From Alphaproteobacteria bacterium (GTDB taxonomy: Bacteria; Pseudomonadota; Alphaproteobacteria; Rhodobacterales; Rhodobacteraceae): a stretch of DNA of 64,000 nt. The notes below the pieces were generated by a model. The model did not search any database. It saw only the letters and a list, made by a program, of their open reading frames with translations, and was not told where the DNA came from. The stretch is from assembly GCA_030427145.1 (NCBI GenBank), contig JAUHWT010000004.1:62001-126000 (forward strand). Reading direction: 5' to 3'. Of this stretch, positions 8,521 through 17,438 are shown piece by piece (within the stretch, counting starts at the first letter, position 1; every line of letters starts with the position of its first letter). Both the position numbers and the translations under genes were made by a program.

Positions 8521-9399
8521 ATGAGCCAACGGATCGAGGCGAAACTCCTCGTCGACTGCAAAAACCATCTCGGCGAGGGCATTCAATGGAGCGCGGAGCG
8601 GCAGCGGGTTTACTGGCCGGATATCTTCGGCAATGTGCTTCAGTCCTGCGACGAGAATGGCGGGGCGATTGAAAGCCTGGAACTCGAGACCGGACTGACG
8701 GCTTTTGGCTTCACCCGAACCGGACGGGCAATTGCGTCTTTCGTGGACGGGATCTGCTGGCTCGACATGGAGACCGGCGAACGTGAAATGCTCTATCCAT
8801 TCCAGCCCGACAACCCCAAAACCCGTCTGAATGATGGAGGACTGGACCGTCAGGGTCGTTTCCTCGTCGGGGGAATGGACGAAGTCGACACGACGGCAAT
8901 TGCGCCCATGCTGTCCGTGACGCCGGAGGGCGTGCGCGCAATTATGCAGGGTATTGCAATCTCAAACTCACTCGCTTTTTCGCCCGATGGCAAAACGATG
9001 TATTTCACCGATACACCGACCAAAAAAATCATCGCCTACAGCTATGATACGGAAACCGGAACCCCATCGGAGCCCCGTCTTTTCACGAAACTTTCCGAAG
9101 GAGACGGCGGCCCGGATGGGTCGACGGTCGATGCGGAAGGCAGGCTGTGGAATGCAAGGTTCGGCGGCAGCGCGGTACAGCGCTACCTGCCGGATGGAAC
9201 ACCGGACATTCGCGTTGACCTGCCAGTGCCAAATGTCACCTGTTGCGCCATTGGTGGCCGAAACATGAACAGGCTGTTCATCACCACTGCCCGCGCCGGC
9301 ATGTCCGATGAGGCGCTCAATGCCTGTCCCACTGCGGGAGGGCTTTTTGTAGCGGATATACCGGTCAAGGGTCTGGAGGTCGGGTTTTACGCGGATTGA
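8521..9399 (+). CDS. SMP-30/gluconolactonase family protein
   Basis: A 292-residue six-bladed beta-propeller lactonase of the SMP-30/Gluconolactonase/LRE-like family, expected to hydrolyse an aldonolactone in the cytoplasm. Metal-site marks are present: Glu19 in LGEG near the N-terminus, an Asn in SNSLAFSPDG and an Asp in GGPDGSTVD. ATG 8521 has AGGGCGG 11 nt upstream; the longer frame through the intergenic repeat is rejected. It is divergent from the AGE-family gene, and the two probably act on related sugars. The true substrate cannot be read from the sequence. Confidence 0.85.
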   Translation: MSQRIEAKLLVDCKNHLGEGIQWSAERQRVYWPDIFGNVLQSCDENGGAIESLELETGLTAFGFTRTGRAIASFVDGICWLDMETGEREMLYPFQPDNPKTRLNDGGLDRQGRFLVGGMDEVDTTAIAPMLSVTPEGVRAIMQGIAISNSLAFSPDGKTMYFTDTPTKKIIAYSYDTETGTPSEPRLFTKLSEGDGGPDGSTVDAEGRLWNARFGGSAVQRYLPDGTPDIRVDLPVPNVTCCAIGGRNMNRLFITTARAGMSDEALNACPTAGGLFVADIPVKGLEVGFYAD

Positions 9400-9610
9400 G
9401 ATCCATCGGTCCTCGTTTGCCGGGATGACCAAACTCTTCATCAATGACCTACCAGTCCCCGGCCCCGCCGCGGGCTGATCGGACTGTCCCCCCTCGACTT
9501 TTCCATCGCGCTCTACGCGATCACTTTTTCGCGCAGCCTCGCCTTTCCGGGGTCATTTGGCTTGCCAGCAAGGCGTCGAGAACATAACAGGAACAAAAAG
9601 GATTTCCCTA

Positions 9611-10837
9611 ATGGCTCGACGCTCGCTAAAGGAAAAACTCGCGATCCTGTCTGACGCGGCCAAGTACGACGCCTCCTGCGCCTCTTCAGGCGGGGAACGG
9701 AGGGACTCGCGCGATGGGAAGGGGCTCGGGTCGTCTGGTGGCTCAGGTATCTGTCACGCCTATGCGCCGGATGGCCGCTGCATCAGTCTGCTGAAAATTC
9801 TAATGACGAATTTCTGCATCTATGACTGCGCCTATTGCGTGAACCGGGTGTCGAGTCAGGTTGAGCGTGCCCGGTTTTCAGTTGAGGAGGTCGTGTCCCT
9901 CACGGTGGAGTTCTACCGCCGCAACTACATTGAGGGACTTTTTCTGTCGTCGGGGATTATCCGGTCCCCGGATGACACGATGGCGGACATGGTTAGGATT
10001 GCCCGAACCCTGCGTGAACAGGAGAACTTTCGCGGATACATTCATCTGAAAACCATTCCCGATGCCGCGCCCGAACTGATCGACGAGGCCGGGAAATGGG
10101 CGGACCGGCTTTCGATCAACGTGGAGATGCCGACGGAAACGGCCCTCGCAAAGCTCGCTCCAGAGAAGGACGCGAAGGGAATACGAAAGACCATGGCCGA
10201 GGTGCGCCTGCGACGGGAAGCGTCGCGCGAAAAGACCTACCGCGGCAAGCGAAAGGCCAGGTTCGCGCCCGCAGGCCAATCCACGCAGGTCATAGTCGGG
10301 GCCGATGGCGCCGATGACCGGGCAATCCTTTCGCAGTCATCGAACCTCTACGCCAATTATGCGCTGTCTCGCGTGTATTACTCCGCGTTTTCACCGATCC
10401 CGGACTCATCGAAGGCCCTGCCCCTGATCCGTCCGCCGCTCATGCGCGAGCATCGGCTGTATCAGGCGGACTGGCTTTTGCGGTTTTACGGGTTCGAGGT
10501 GGGAGAGATCGCATCCGACGGCATGCTTGATCTCGATATTAACCCCAAGCTGGCCTGGGCGCTGGCAAATCGGGCGCAGTTTCCGGTCGATGTGAACCGC
10601 GCGCCGAAGGAAATGCTTCTGCGCGTGCCGGGGTTTGGGACCAAAAGCGTGCAGCGTTTGATCGCCGCGCGGCGACACCGGACGCTGCGCTACGAGGACC
10701 TCAAGGCCATGGGCGCGGTGATGAAGCATGCCGCACCGTTTATCACGGCCGGAGGATGGTCACCGCGGGGCCTGACCGATGCCGCTTCGCTGCGCGACCG
10801 GTTTGCACCGCCACCGCAACAGTTGAGCCTTTTCTGA
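9611..10837 (+). CDS. putative DNA modification/repair radical SAM protein
   Basis: A 408-residue protein whose radical SAM cluster motif is Cys69-x3-Cys73-x2-Cys76 (FCIYDCAYC), followed by LSSGIIRSPDDT and a TIM-barrel-like core. The C-terminal region (about 330-370) carries a helix-hairpin-helix motif (LLRVPGFGTKSVQRL), consistent with DNA binding. ATG 9611 follows AAGGAT; the longer frame from 9557 has no site. The stop overlaps the start of the UdgX gene by one base, so translation is coupled. The family occurs next to UdgX-type glycosylases in many proteobacteria; its chemistry is not established, to my knowledge. Confidence 0.85.
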   Translation: MARRSLKEKLAILSDAAKYDASCASSGGERRDSRDGKGLGSSGGSGICHAYAPDGRCISLLKILMTNFCIYDCAYCVNRVSSQVERARFSVEEVVSLTVEFYRRNYIEGLFLSSGIIRSPDDTMADMVRIARTLREQENFRGYIHLKTIPDAAPELIDEAGKWADRLSINVEMPTETALAKLAPEKDAKGIRKTMAEVRLRREASREKTYRGKRKARFAPAGQSTQVIVGADGADDRAILSQSSNLYANYALSRVYYSAFSPIPDSSKALPLIRPPLMREHRLYQADWLLRFYGFEVGEIASDGMLDLDINPKLAWALANRAQFPVDVNRAPKEMLLRVPGFGTKSVQRLIAARRHRTLRYEDLKAMGAVMKHAAPFITAGGWSPRGLTDAASLRDRFAPPPQQLSLF

Positions 10838-12276
10838 TGCGACAGGTCGTGTTGCCCGTGATTGGAACGGTTGCGGCATGGCGGCGCGAGGCCCGAGCCC
10901 TTGCCGCCGCCGGAGTTTCTCCGGAACAGGTTGCGTGGTGCGTCGGTGAGGGGGAACACGATCTCTTTGCCCAAAACCCGGTTTCAACCGGGATTCCCCG
11001 CGAAATTCGGCTGTCAAAAGCCGCGTTGCAAACCATCGACAGCGCGCTGTGTCATTCCGATCCGGAACGCTTTGCACGGGCATATGCGACAGTCCTGCGT
11101 CTGTCGAATGGTAACGTGCGGTGGGGCGACCGAAGTGATCAGGCGATCCGCAGAATTCTCGCCGATGCCAAGGCGGTTGGTCGTGACATCCACAAAATGC
11201 ATGCGTTTGTCCGGTTTCGGGAACTGCCAGCCGATGGACCCAGGCGTGCCTTTGCCGCCTGGTTTGAACCCGAACATCCCATAGTGGAGGCAGCGACGCC
11301 ATTTTTTGCAAAACGCTTTGGCGATATGGACTGGGTCATCACCACCCCGACGGTCACCGCGACATTTCTGGACGGCAAACTGAGCTTCAGCCAAACACGT
11401 GCCCACGACCGTCCTCCGGAAGACGCGACCGAAGATCTCTGGCGGACATATTATGCGAGCATCTTCAATCCAGCCCGGCTGATGGTGTCCGCGATGCAGT
11501 CGGAGATGCCGAAAAAATACTGGAAGAACCTGCCGGAGGCCCGCCTGATCCCAGACCTGATCCGTAAGGCGCCGCGCAGGGCGGTGGAAATGCGGGACGC
11601 CATGCCGACCGACCCACCGGCACGTCGTGCGGCGGTCGCCCGTTCAATGCTGGAGCGCGAGGTCTCTGCGCCCGAGGCCGGTTCCCTGGACGAACTCCGC
11701 GAGGCGGCAGCGGGCTGTACAGGCTGCCCCCTGCACGGACCGGCCACGCAGACTGTTTTTGGCGAAGGGCCGGTTGATGCACCATTGATGATTGTCGGCG
11801 AGCAGCCGGGCGATCAGGAGGACCTGGCCGGGCGGCCGTTTGTGGGGCCGGCAGGTCAGGAGTTTGACATGGCGGCGCAGGCGGCCGGTCTTGACCGGTC
11901 CCTCATCTACGTCACCAACGCGGTCAAACATTTCAAGTTCGTGCCAAGAGGCAAACGACGAATCCACCAGCGGCCAAACGTGAGCGAAATTGAGCACTGC
12001 CGGTGGTGGCTGAACCTTGAGCGGAGGTTGATCCAGCCGCAACTCATCGTCGCGATGGGGGCCTCCGCCTGCGCGTCGCTCACGGGCTCCGGTACCGGTA
12101 TCCTCAAACGACGCGGAAGTGTGGAACCCGGACCGGAGGGCACTCCGGTCCTCGTGACACTGCATCCGTCACACATCCTTCGGCTGCCAGACGATTTGGC
12201 CAAGGCCCGCGCACGTGCGGACCTTCAGGCCGATCTTGAGCGAGCCAGATCCCTGATGGAAGCCGCAGCGGCCTGA
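10837..12276 (+). CDS. udgX: DUF4130-UdgX fusion, covalent-type uracil-DNA glycosylase
   Basis: A 479-residue fusion: an N-terminal DUF4130 domain (about residues 85-250) and a C-terminal family-4-like uracil-DNA glycosylase domain (about 285-475). The second has GEQPGDQED at 321-329, NAVKHFKF at 361-368, the KRRIH loop at 373-377 and HPSH at 443-446. In characterised UdgX the histidine of KRRIH forms a covalent bond with the abasic site after uracil removal, so this protein should trap itself on DNA. Iron-sulfur ligands are suggested by Cys294, Cys297 and Cys388. It is coupled to the radical SAM gene by a TGATG junction. Confidence 0.93.
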   Translation: MRQVVLPVIGTVAAWRREARALAAAGVSPEQVAWCVGEGEHDLFAQNPVSTGIPREIRLSKAALQTIDSALCHSDPERFARAYATVLRLSNGNVRWGDRSDQAIRRILADAKAVGRDIHKMHAFVRFRELPADGPRRAFAAWFEPEHPIVEAATPFFAKRFGDMDWVITTPTVTATFLDGKLSFSQTRAHDRPPEDATEDLWRTYYASIFNPARLMVSAMQSEMPKKYWKNLPEARLIPDLIRKAPRRAVEMRDAMPTDPPARRAAVARSMLEREVSAPEAGSLDELREAAAGCTGCPLHGPATQTVFGEGPVDAPLMIVGEQPGDQEDLAGRPFVGPAGQEFDMAAQAAGLDRSLIYVTNAVKHFKFVPRGKRRIHQRPNVSEIEHCRWWLNLERRLIQPQLIVAMGASACASLTGSGTGILKRRGSVEPGPEGTPVLVTLHPSHILRLPDDLAKARARADLQADLERARSLMEAAAA

Positions 12277-12279
12277 TCC

Positions 12280-13227
12280 TCAGGATTGGACTTGCCGGCC
12301 GGAACGGTCCAGGGCCTCCGCCGCGAAATCCAGCTTCTGCCGCACGACCTCCGTCACCACAAAGGGATAGGCATCCTCCATACCCATGGAGCGGTTCAGG
12401 TGATTCACCGCAAGACCGATGTCCATTGCGGCGGCCAGATTATCGGGTGGCGTTTCATTCGTGAAGCCCAGCGCCTGCGCGCTGTCCAAAAGATCAGTCA
12501 GGTGCATGACATGTGCGGCCGTTTCGGCCCAGTCCTCATGGGGATGCGCGGATGCGTAGTGGCTGATATGCGCGTCGCGCCAGCCGCCATCATCCTCCGC
12601 GGCGTAGTGCCGTTTGAGTGCCCCTCCATAGTCCTCCCGTTCGTCTCCAAACATGACGCGGAAGGCGACCTCGAAGCCCTCATTCTCGGCAGCAAGCCGC
12701 AGAAAGAGGAAATGCGCGATCTCGTGGCGGAAATGGCCGATCATCGTGCGGTACGGTTCTTCCATCCGCTCGCGACGCGCGACAATTTCGGCTGGATCAG
12801 CCTCGGACACGTTGATCGTAATCAGCCCGTCCGCATGTCCCATCACGGTTCTGGCCGGGCCATCCCGCGTGGTCTCTGACAGGAGTTTGAAAACCGGCCG
12901 ATCCCCGGCATCGTTCCTGCCGAACCAGCCAAGCGCAACCAGGTTCGCGATAACCCAGCGTTTGGCTGCCTCCGCCCGCGTCCAAAGCTCAGCATTGCCG
13001 TCGACAGCCATGTCAGGATGGGTGCGCGTCATGGAGCAGGACCGGCAAAACCCGCTGTCGCCGTCTGCTGTCCAGTTGCAGCCAATGGCATCACGGTTAG
13101 TGCAGGGCGTAAATTCGGAGACCATCGCGTCGGCATCCGGGTCGTATCCGACCATCAGGCCACAGGTGCAGGTACAGTTGTTGAACCAAACCCGGTTCCG
13201 ACATTTGGGGCAGTGATAGACGCGCAT
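12280..13227 (-). CDS. zinc-binding metallopeptidase family protein (COG4307-like)
   Basis: A 315-residue protein with an N-terminal zinc-ribbon region (Cys6, Cys9, Cys18/20/22, then Cys42, Cys50, Cys61 and Cys64) and a central HExxH motif at 168-172 (HEIAH). Downstream DWAETAAHV probably supplies the remaining metal ligand. This layout fits the putative zinc-binding metallopeptidase family formerly called DUF2248/COG4307. There is no signal peptide, so it is cytoplasmic by prediction. It is convergent with udgX (3-bp gap), so I do not infer a joint function. Substrate is unknown. Confidence 0.85.
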   Translation of the reverse strand: MRVYHCPKCRNRVWFNNCTCTCGLMVGYDPDADAMVSEFTPCTNRDAIGCNWTADGDSGFCRSCSMTRTHPDMAVDGNAELWTRAEAAKRWVIANLVALGWFGRNDAGDRPVFKLLSETTRDGPARTVMGHADGLITINVSEADPAEIVARRERMEEPYRTMIGHFRHEIAHFLFLRLAAENEGFEVAFRVMFGDEREDYGGALKRHYAAEDDGGWRDAHISHYASAHPHEDWAETAAHVMHLTDLLDSAQALGFTNETPPDNLAAAMDIGLAVNHLNRSMGMEDAYPFVVTEVVRQKLDFAAEALDRSGRQVQS

Positions 13228-13270
13228 CGGTCAACCTTCAAAAAAATGTGCGCGGTCGGCGCACCATCAC

Positions 13271-13306
13271 AAAATCCCGCTGGCGGTCAATGGGACACCG
13301 CGGGAT
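13271..13306 (-). terminator. possible terminator after the catalase gene
   Basis: On the minus strand ATCCCGC and GCGGGAT (7-bp arms) enclose a 19-nt loop, with inner ACC/GGT pairing, and are followed by TTTTG. It lies 75 bp past the catalase stop. The long loop and short T run make it a weak call. Confidence 0.4.
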
Positions 13307-13381
13307 GTTCACCATCCTCTGGGTTTCAGAGAAAGCACGGCGAAGGCTGATTGCCTCCGCCGCACTGCTTCAGTTTCGCGT

Positions 13382-14914
13382 TTATTTTGCGGGTTCCTCG
13401 ACCCTCGTTTTCTCAGCCGACGCCATGCCGGGCTGCTCGGATTTTCCGCCCAGCTTGTCACGAACTCCCTGCTCGATGCGGCCGCCAGTGTCGCTGTCAA
13501 TGTTGCGCCAGTATTCGAAAGCGCGCTGAAGCACCCGCTCGCTGACGCCATCGGTCAAATGCCCAACGACATTGTTCACGAGGCGCTCACGCGCGGCATC
13601 ATCCATCACGTCGCGCACAAGGATACCCGCCTGTGTCCAGTCGTCGTCATCCTGGCGCAGTTCGTAGGCCGCGCGTACCATGTCGCCGTCCGCGTGCCAC
13701 AGACCCGCCTCGCGACCCGGATCGGGTTGCGGCGAGGGGCCGCCGTATGAATTGGGCGCATAAACCGGGTCGGACACCTTCTCCACCCGCATTGCGCCAT
13801 CCTTGCTGTAGGAATGGACCGGGGCCTTTGGCTTGTTCACTGGGATCTGTTTGTAGTTCACGCCCAACCGCGCACGATGGGCATCCGAGTAGGAAAACCC
13901 GCGCGCCAGCAGCATTTTGTCCGGCGAAAGACCGATGCCCGGAACCATGTTGTTCGGCTCAAACGCCGCCTGCTCGATCTCCGTGTGAAAATCGGTGGGG
14001 TTACGGTCCAGCACGAGCTTGCCGACTTCCATCAGGGGGTAGTCGTCATGCGGCCATACCTTGGTCAAATCAAACGGATTGATCCGGTATGTTTTGGCAT
14101 CCTCATAGGGCATGATCTGCCATTTGAGGGTCCAGCTCGGGAAGTTGCCTTCCGCAATCGACGAAAACAGATCGCGGCGGTGATAATCACCATCAGCGCC
14201 GGCCAGCCTGTCCGCCTCGTCCTGGCTCAGAAAGGCGTTGCCGTCGCCCTGATCCGTGTGGAAGTGGAACTTGACCCAGAACATCTCATCATTGGCGTTG
14301 ACCAGGGAATAGGTGTGGCTGGAATAGCCATTCATTTCGCGCCACGTACGCGGGATGCCCCGGTCCCCCATCAGGTAAGCCACCTGATGCGCGCTCTCCG
14401 GGCTGAGCGTCCAAAAATCCCACTGCATGTCATGGTCGCGCATGTCGTTATCGGCGCGACGTTTTTGACTGCGAATGAAGTTCTGGAATTTCATCGGGTC
14501 GCGGATGAAAAAGACAGGCGTGTTGTTTCCGACCATGTCGAAATTGCCGTCGTCTGTGTACATTTTCACCGAAAATCCGCGCGGATCGCGCCATGTGTCC
14601 GGGCTGCCGCGCTCTCCGGCGACTGTAGAAAACCGGACCACGGTGTCCGTCTTCGCGCCCGGTTGGAAAACCTTGGCCTTGGTGTATTTACTCACGTCTG
14701 CCGTGACTTCGAAATGTCCGAAAGCCCCGCCACCTTTGGCATGCGGTTGACGCTCGGGGATCCGCTCACGGTTGAAGTTCGCCATCTGCTCGAGCAGATA
14801 GTGATCGTGCAGCACAATCGGCCCGTCGCGGCCTACCGTCAACGAATGCTCGTCGCTGCTGACCCGGATACCGGCATCGGTTGTGGTGGGTGGAACGGAT
14901 TTGTCGTGCGTCAT
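13382..14914 (-). CDS. katA: monofunctional heme catalase (small-subunit type)
   Basis: Dismutates hydrogen peroxide in the cytoplasm. The 510-residue protein shows the distal histidine region (His58 in ERQPHAKG), Asn131 in [10 protein letters not shown] and the proximal heme ligand Tyr342 in [14 protein letters not shown]. Length and the KYTKAKVF segment fit small-subunit catalases. ATG 14914 is chosen over the ATG six codons earlier because AGGGAG lies 8 nt before it. No regulator such as OxyR is adjacent. A GGAAC-N16-CGTT promoter candidate lies 36 bp upstream. Confidence 0.95.
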   Translation of the reverse strand: MTHDKSVPPTTTDAGIRVSSDEHSLTVGRDGPIVLHDHYLLEQMANFNRERIPERQPHAKGGGAFGHFEVTADVSKYTKAKVFQPGAKTDTVVRFSTVAGERGSPDTWRDPRGFSVKMYTDDGNFDMVGNNTPVFFIRDPMKFQNFIRSQKRRADNDMRDHDMQWDFWTLSPESAHQVAYLMGDRGIPRTWREMNGYSSHTYSLVNANDEMFWVKFHFHTDQGDGNAFLSQDEADRLAGADGDYHRRDLFSSIAEGNFPSWTLKWQIMPYEDAKTYRINPFDLTKVWPHDDYPLMEVGKLVLDRNPTDFHTEIEQAAFEPNNMVPGIGLSPDKMLLARGFSYSDAHRARLGVNYKQIPVNKPKAPVHSYSKDGAMRVEKVSDPVYAPNSYGGPSPQPDPGREAGLWHADGDMVRAAYELRQDDDDWTQAGILVRDVMDDAARERLVNNVVGHLTDGVSERVLQRAFEYWRNIDSDTGGRIEQGVRDKLGGKSEQPGMASAEKTRVEEPAK

Positions 14915-14950
14915 GGAAACAGCTCCCTGCAAATTAGCGGCTGTACCGGT

Positions 14951-14975
14951 AACGACGTGCGGGACTAAAGGTTCC
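14951..14975 (-). promoter_or_regulatory. candidate ECF-sigma promoter of the catalase gene
   Basis: On the minus strand GGAAC (14971-14975) and CGTT (14951-14954) are separated by exactly 16 bp, the form of alphaproteobacterial EcfG/ECF promoters. The -10 lies 36 bp before the catalase start. Many Rhodobacterales lack EcfG, so another ECF factor could be responsible. Confidence 0.4.
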
Positions 14976-15026
14976 GACAGAACTTGATTTCCGCGTGGGA
15001 ACCCTACCCGGCTGACTAAATTGACG

Positions 15027-16220
15027 TCATGCGTGACAGGAAGGCTCAGAAGGACGAGCTGTTTTATATGTCAAAACGAACTCGACATGTCCGAGCGCTT
15101 CGGACCTGGTCCGCGCGCCCCGGCCCAGTGCGACGATACTGCCGTAAATTTCGTCGCCCACCTCGTCGAGCGTTGCGCCTCCCCGCGGGATGCGCCCGGC
15201 ATTGACATCCATGTCATCAGCCATCCGGTCATGGGTTTCGGGATTGGCGCAGACCTTGATCACTGGCGAGATGGCCGACCCCACAACCGAACCGCGCCCG
15301 GTGACGAAAATGACGGCATGTGCACCGCAGGCAATCAACTCAATGATTTCGGCAGTATCGTTGATGTTCGGAAACCCAAATTTCGGGTCGCCGTCCGGGA
15401 CCACATCCAACAGATAGAGCCCCTTACCTGGCGGCCGCTGCGCCGGTCTGACAATGCCGGATATCGGGCTGGAGCCGGACTTGGCATAGGCACCCAGCGA
15501 CTTCTCCTCGATGGTCGACAGCCCACCAAGCGCATTGCCGTTGGAGAAAGAGCCGTAGCCCATCCGCGCATAATACCGCGCCGCCTTTTCTACGGTAGCA
15601 ATGATTGCGGGTCGCAGCGCCGGGTCGCTGACCCGGTCGGCCATCACGTGTTCGCAGCCGATCAGCTCACCCGTTTCCTCGAACATGCAGGTCGCGCCCT
15701 CGGCAACGAACCTGTCGAACGCGCGGCCTGCCGCCGGGTTTCCCGTCAGACCGGAGGTGGCATCGGACCCACCGCAGATCGTGCCGATGACAAGCTCCGA
15801 CACATCCATCGGGACCTTCGGTGCGGAGCGGAGGGTATCCACCTGATCCTCCACCCAGGCACGGCCCTCCTCAAGGGCGGCAAGCTTGCCACCGATTGCC
15901 TGTATGGTAATGAGGTTCACGGGGCGCCCCGAGGCGCTTATAACGTCTTCCAACTGCTGTTTGCGGAAGTTTTCGCACCCCAGCGACACCAACTGAACCG
16001 CCCCCACGTTTGGATGGGTGCAGAGCGCCTCCATCATCTCCTGGCCGTAATCCGACGGAAAACAGCCGGAGAACCCGATCACCTGCACGTCGCTCTCGTC
16101 AAAGGGCTTTGCGATTTTGGAGCAGACGTGATGCGCGCATTCCACCAGATAGGCCACAAGTACGACGTTGCGGATGCCCTTGCGCCCGTCGGCGCGGAGC
16201 CAACCGGTCATGGCAGTCAT
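15027..16220 (-). CDS. UxaA family dehydratase, large (C-terminal) subunit
   Basis: A 397-residue protein equivalent to the C-terminal domain of altronate dehydratase UxaA (COG2721). Family marks include [46 protein letters not shown] and [19 protein letters not shown]. It acts with the separate small subunit encoded immediately upstream (4-bp overlap). Candidate reactions are dehydration of a hexonate such as altronate, or, as in the related SuyAB enzyme, elimination of sulfite from sulfolactate. The neighbouring sugar transporter and dehydrogenases favour a sugar acid. The divergent promoter region suggests co-regulation with the transporter at 16665. Confidence 0.85.
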   Translation of the reverse strand: MTAMTGWLRADGRKGIRNVVLVAYLVECAHHVCSKIAKPFDESDVQVIGFSGCFPSDYGQEMMEALCTHPNVGAVQLVSLGCENFRKQQLEDVISASGRPVNLITIQAIGGKLAALEEGRAWVEDQVDTLRSAPKVPMDVSELVIGTICGGSDATSGLTGNPAAGRAFDRFVAEGATCMFEETGELIGCEHVMADRVSDPALRPAIIATVEKAARYYARMGYGSFSNGNALGGLSTIEEKSLGAYAKSGSSPISGIVRPAQRPPGKGLYLLDVVPDGDPKFGFPNINDTAEIIELIACGAHAVIFVTGRGSVVGSAISPVIKVCANPETHDRMADDMDVNAGRIPRGGATLDEVGDEIYGSIVALGRGARTRSEALGHVEFVLTYKTARPSEPSCHA

Positions 16221-16531
16221 GCGTTCGTCCCCTCAATATCCTCAATGACAGTATACCGGCTGGTCAGGTTGTGCAGATGCACGTGATCCCCGGCAGAAAT
16301 GGCACTGGATGCGAAGCCAATGGGTGCGCCATATTTCAGGACGTCACAGCCTTCCGCTATGTCCACCAAAGCCAGCTTGTGACCCAGGCCCATATCCCGC
16401 GGCACCGTAATGGACCGACCGACTACGTCTATTATCTCGCCCTGAGCCAGCGGGCGGATCGCTACAACGATGTTGTCGGACGGATGCAGGTGCAGCAGAC
16501 CGGACACTTCCCCCGCGGATTGAACTGTCAT
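16217..16531 (-). CDS. UxaA family dehydratase, small (SAF domain) subunit
   Basis: A 104-residue SAF-domain protein matching the N-terminal part of UxaA or the SuyA subunit: VAIRPLAQGE, GLGHKLALVDI, VLKYGAPIG and GDHVHLHNL. The start at 16531 is chosen because GGGAG lies 6 nt before it; the ATG two codons earlier would touch the ribosome site. It overlaps the large subunit by 4 bp. The split into two polypeptides, as in SuyAB and many UxaA-family enzymes, contrasts with fused E. coli UxaA. Confidence 0.85.
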   Translation of the reverse strand: MTVQSAGEVSGLLHLHPSDNIVVAIRPLAQGEIIDVVGRSITVPRDMGLGHKLALVDIAEGCDVLKYGAPIGFASSAISAGDHVHLHNLTSRYTVIEDIEGTNA

Positions 16532-16551
16532 GATCATCTCCCTATCCTAAT

Positions 16552-16611
16552 GTGTTAAATGCACAAAAAACCTTTGACAACCAGTGAATATGTTCTTTAA
16601 GCATTTAAAAC
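16552..16611. promoter_or_regulatory. 20-bp inverted repeat over the divergent UxaA / sugar ABC promoter
   Basis: The arm at 16552-16571 and the reverse complement of 16592-16611 agree at 16 of 20 positions, sharing TTAAATGC. Between them lies TTGACA (16574-16579); TTTAAG 16 bp later overlaps the right arm. This is the layout of a repressor site on a promoter. The GntR-type regulator at 21987 is the nearest candidate ligand. Confidence 0.6.
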
Positions 16612-16664
16612 AAACAACGATGCCCGCGAAACCCGGGTACAGCACATGGGGAGGACGACCCGAA

Positions 16665-17438
16665 ATGGCGGCACAGCCGGTATTGGAGGCGCGTGGGATA
16701 TCGAAACATTACGGGGGCATTGTTGCGCTCGATAATGTGGATCTGACGCTTGAGGAAGGTGAGGTTCTCGCGGTTGTCGGCGACAATGGCGCGGGAAAGT
16801 CCACCCTGATCAAGGCGCTCACCGGGGCCATTCCCCGCACCAGCGGAACCATCCGGTTTGACGGCAAAGAGGCCCATATTGAAACCCCCACGGATGCAAA
16901 GGCCGCGGGTATCGAGACGGTTTATCAGGACCTCGCGCTCGTGAATGAGATCCCCATCACCCAGAATGTCTTCCTGGGGCGGGAGATCGTGCGGGATGAC
17001 TGGCTGGGGCGCTTATTTGGCGTACTGGACTTTAAAAAGATGGACCGCGAAATCCGCGATCTGTTCGCCAAACTGGATATCCGCATCACTGACATCTACC
17101 GGGATGCACAGGCCTTCTCCGGTGGACAGCGTCAGGCGGTGGCTCTTTCCAAAACCGTGATGTTTGGCAAGCGGGTTGCCATTCTCGACGAGCCAACCGC
17201 AGCACTCGGCGTGCGTGAGAGCCAGATGGCGATGGATCTTGTCCGTTCGCTCAAGGATCACGGGCTGTCGGTCATCATGATCACCCACAACATGCAGCAC
17301 GTGCTGAACTACTGCGACCGTGTGATGGTTCTCCGCCTCGGGAAACTTACCGCCGTGCGCAAGGTCAGCGACGTGGACGGCGACACTCTTGTCGGCCTGA
17401 TCACCGGCACGATTGAAGGAGACGTCAGGGATGAGTGA
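16665..17438 (+). CDS. CUT2 sugar ABC transporter ATP-binding protein (FrcA-like)
   Basis: A 257-residue single-domain ATPase for a ribose/fructose-type importer. It has Walker A GDNGAGKST, a Q-loop (VYQDLA), signature FSGGQRQ, Walker B VAILDEPTAALG and the switch histidine in ITHN. Most CUT2 ATPases are two-domain proteins of about 500 residues; the half-size form is typical of FrcBCA-like systems. ATG 16665 follows GGGGAGGA; the upstream in-frame ATG at 16584 lies inside the operator and is rejected. It overlaps the permease gene by 8 bp. Confidence 0.92.
   Translation: MAAQPVLEARGISKHYGGIVALDNVDLTLEEGEVLAVVGDNGAGKSTLIKALTGAIPRTSGTIRFDGKEAHIETPTDAKAAGIETVYQDLALVNEIPITQNVFLGREIVRDDWLGRLFGVLDFKKMDREIRDLFAKLDIRITDIYRDAQAFSGGQRQAVALSKTVMFGKRVAILDEPTAALGVRESQMAMDLVRSLKDHGLSVIMITHNMQHVLNYCDRVMVLRLGKLTAVRKVSDVDGDTLVGLITGTIEGDVRDE

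Noticed and set aside
9400-9610. Search for a promoter, terminator or small RNA between the SMP-30 and radical SAM genes
   Set aside because: Only short GC-rich self-complementary bits (such as CCCG/CGGG) were found; nothing strong enough to report.
15021-16286. 421-codon plus-strand frame across the UxaA large-subunit gene
   Set aside because: Shadow of a well-supported minus-strand gene; composition is Arg/His-rich and no motif is recognised.
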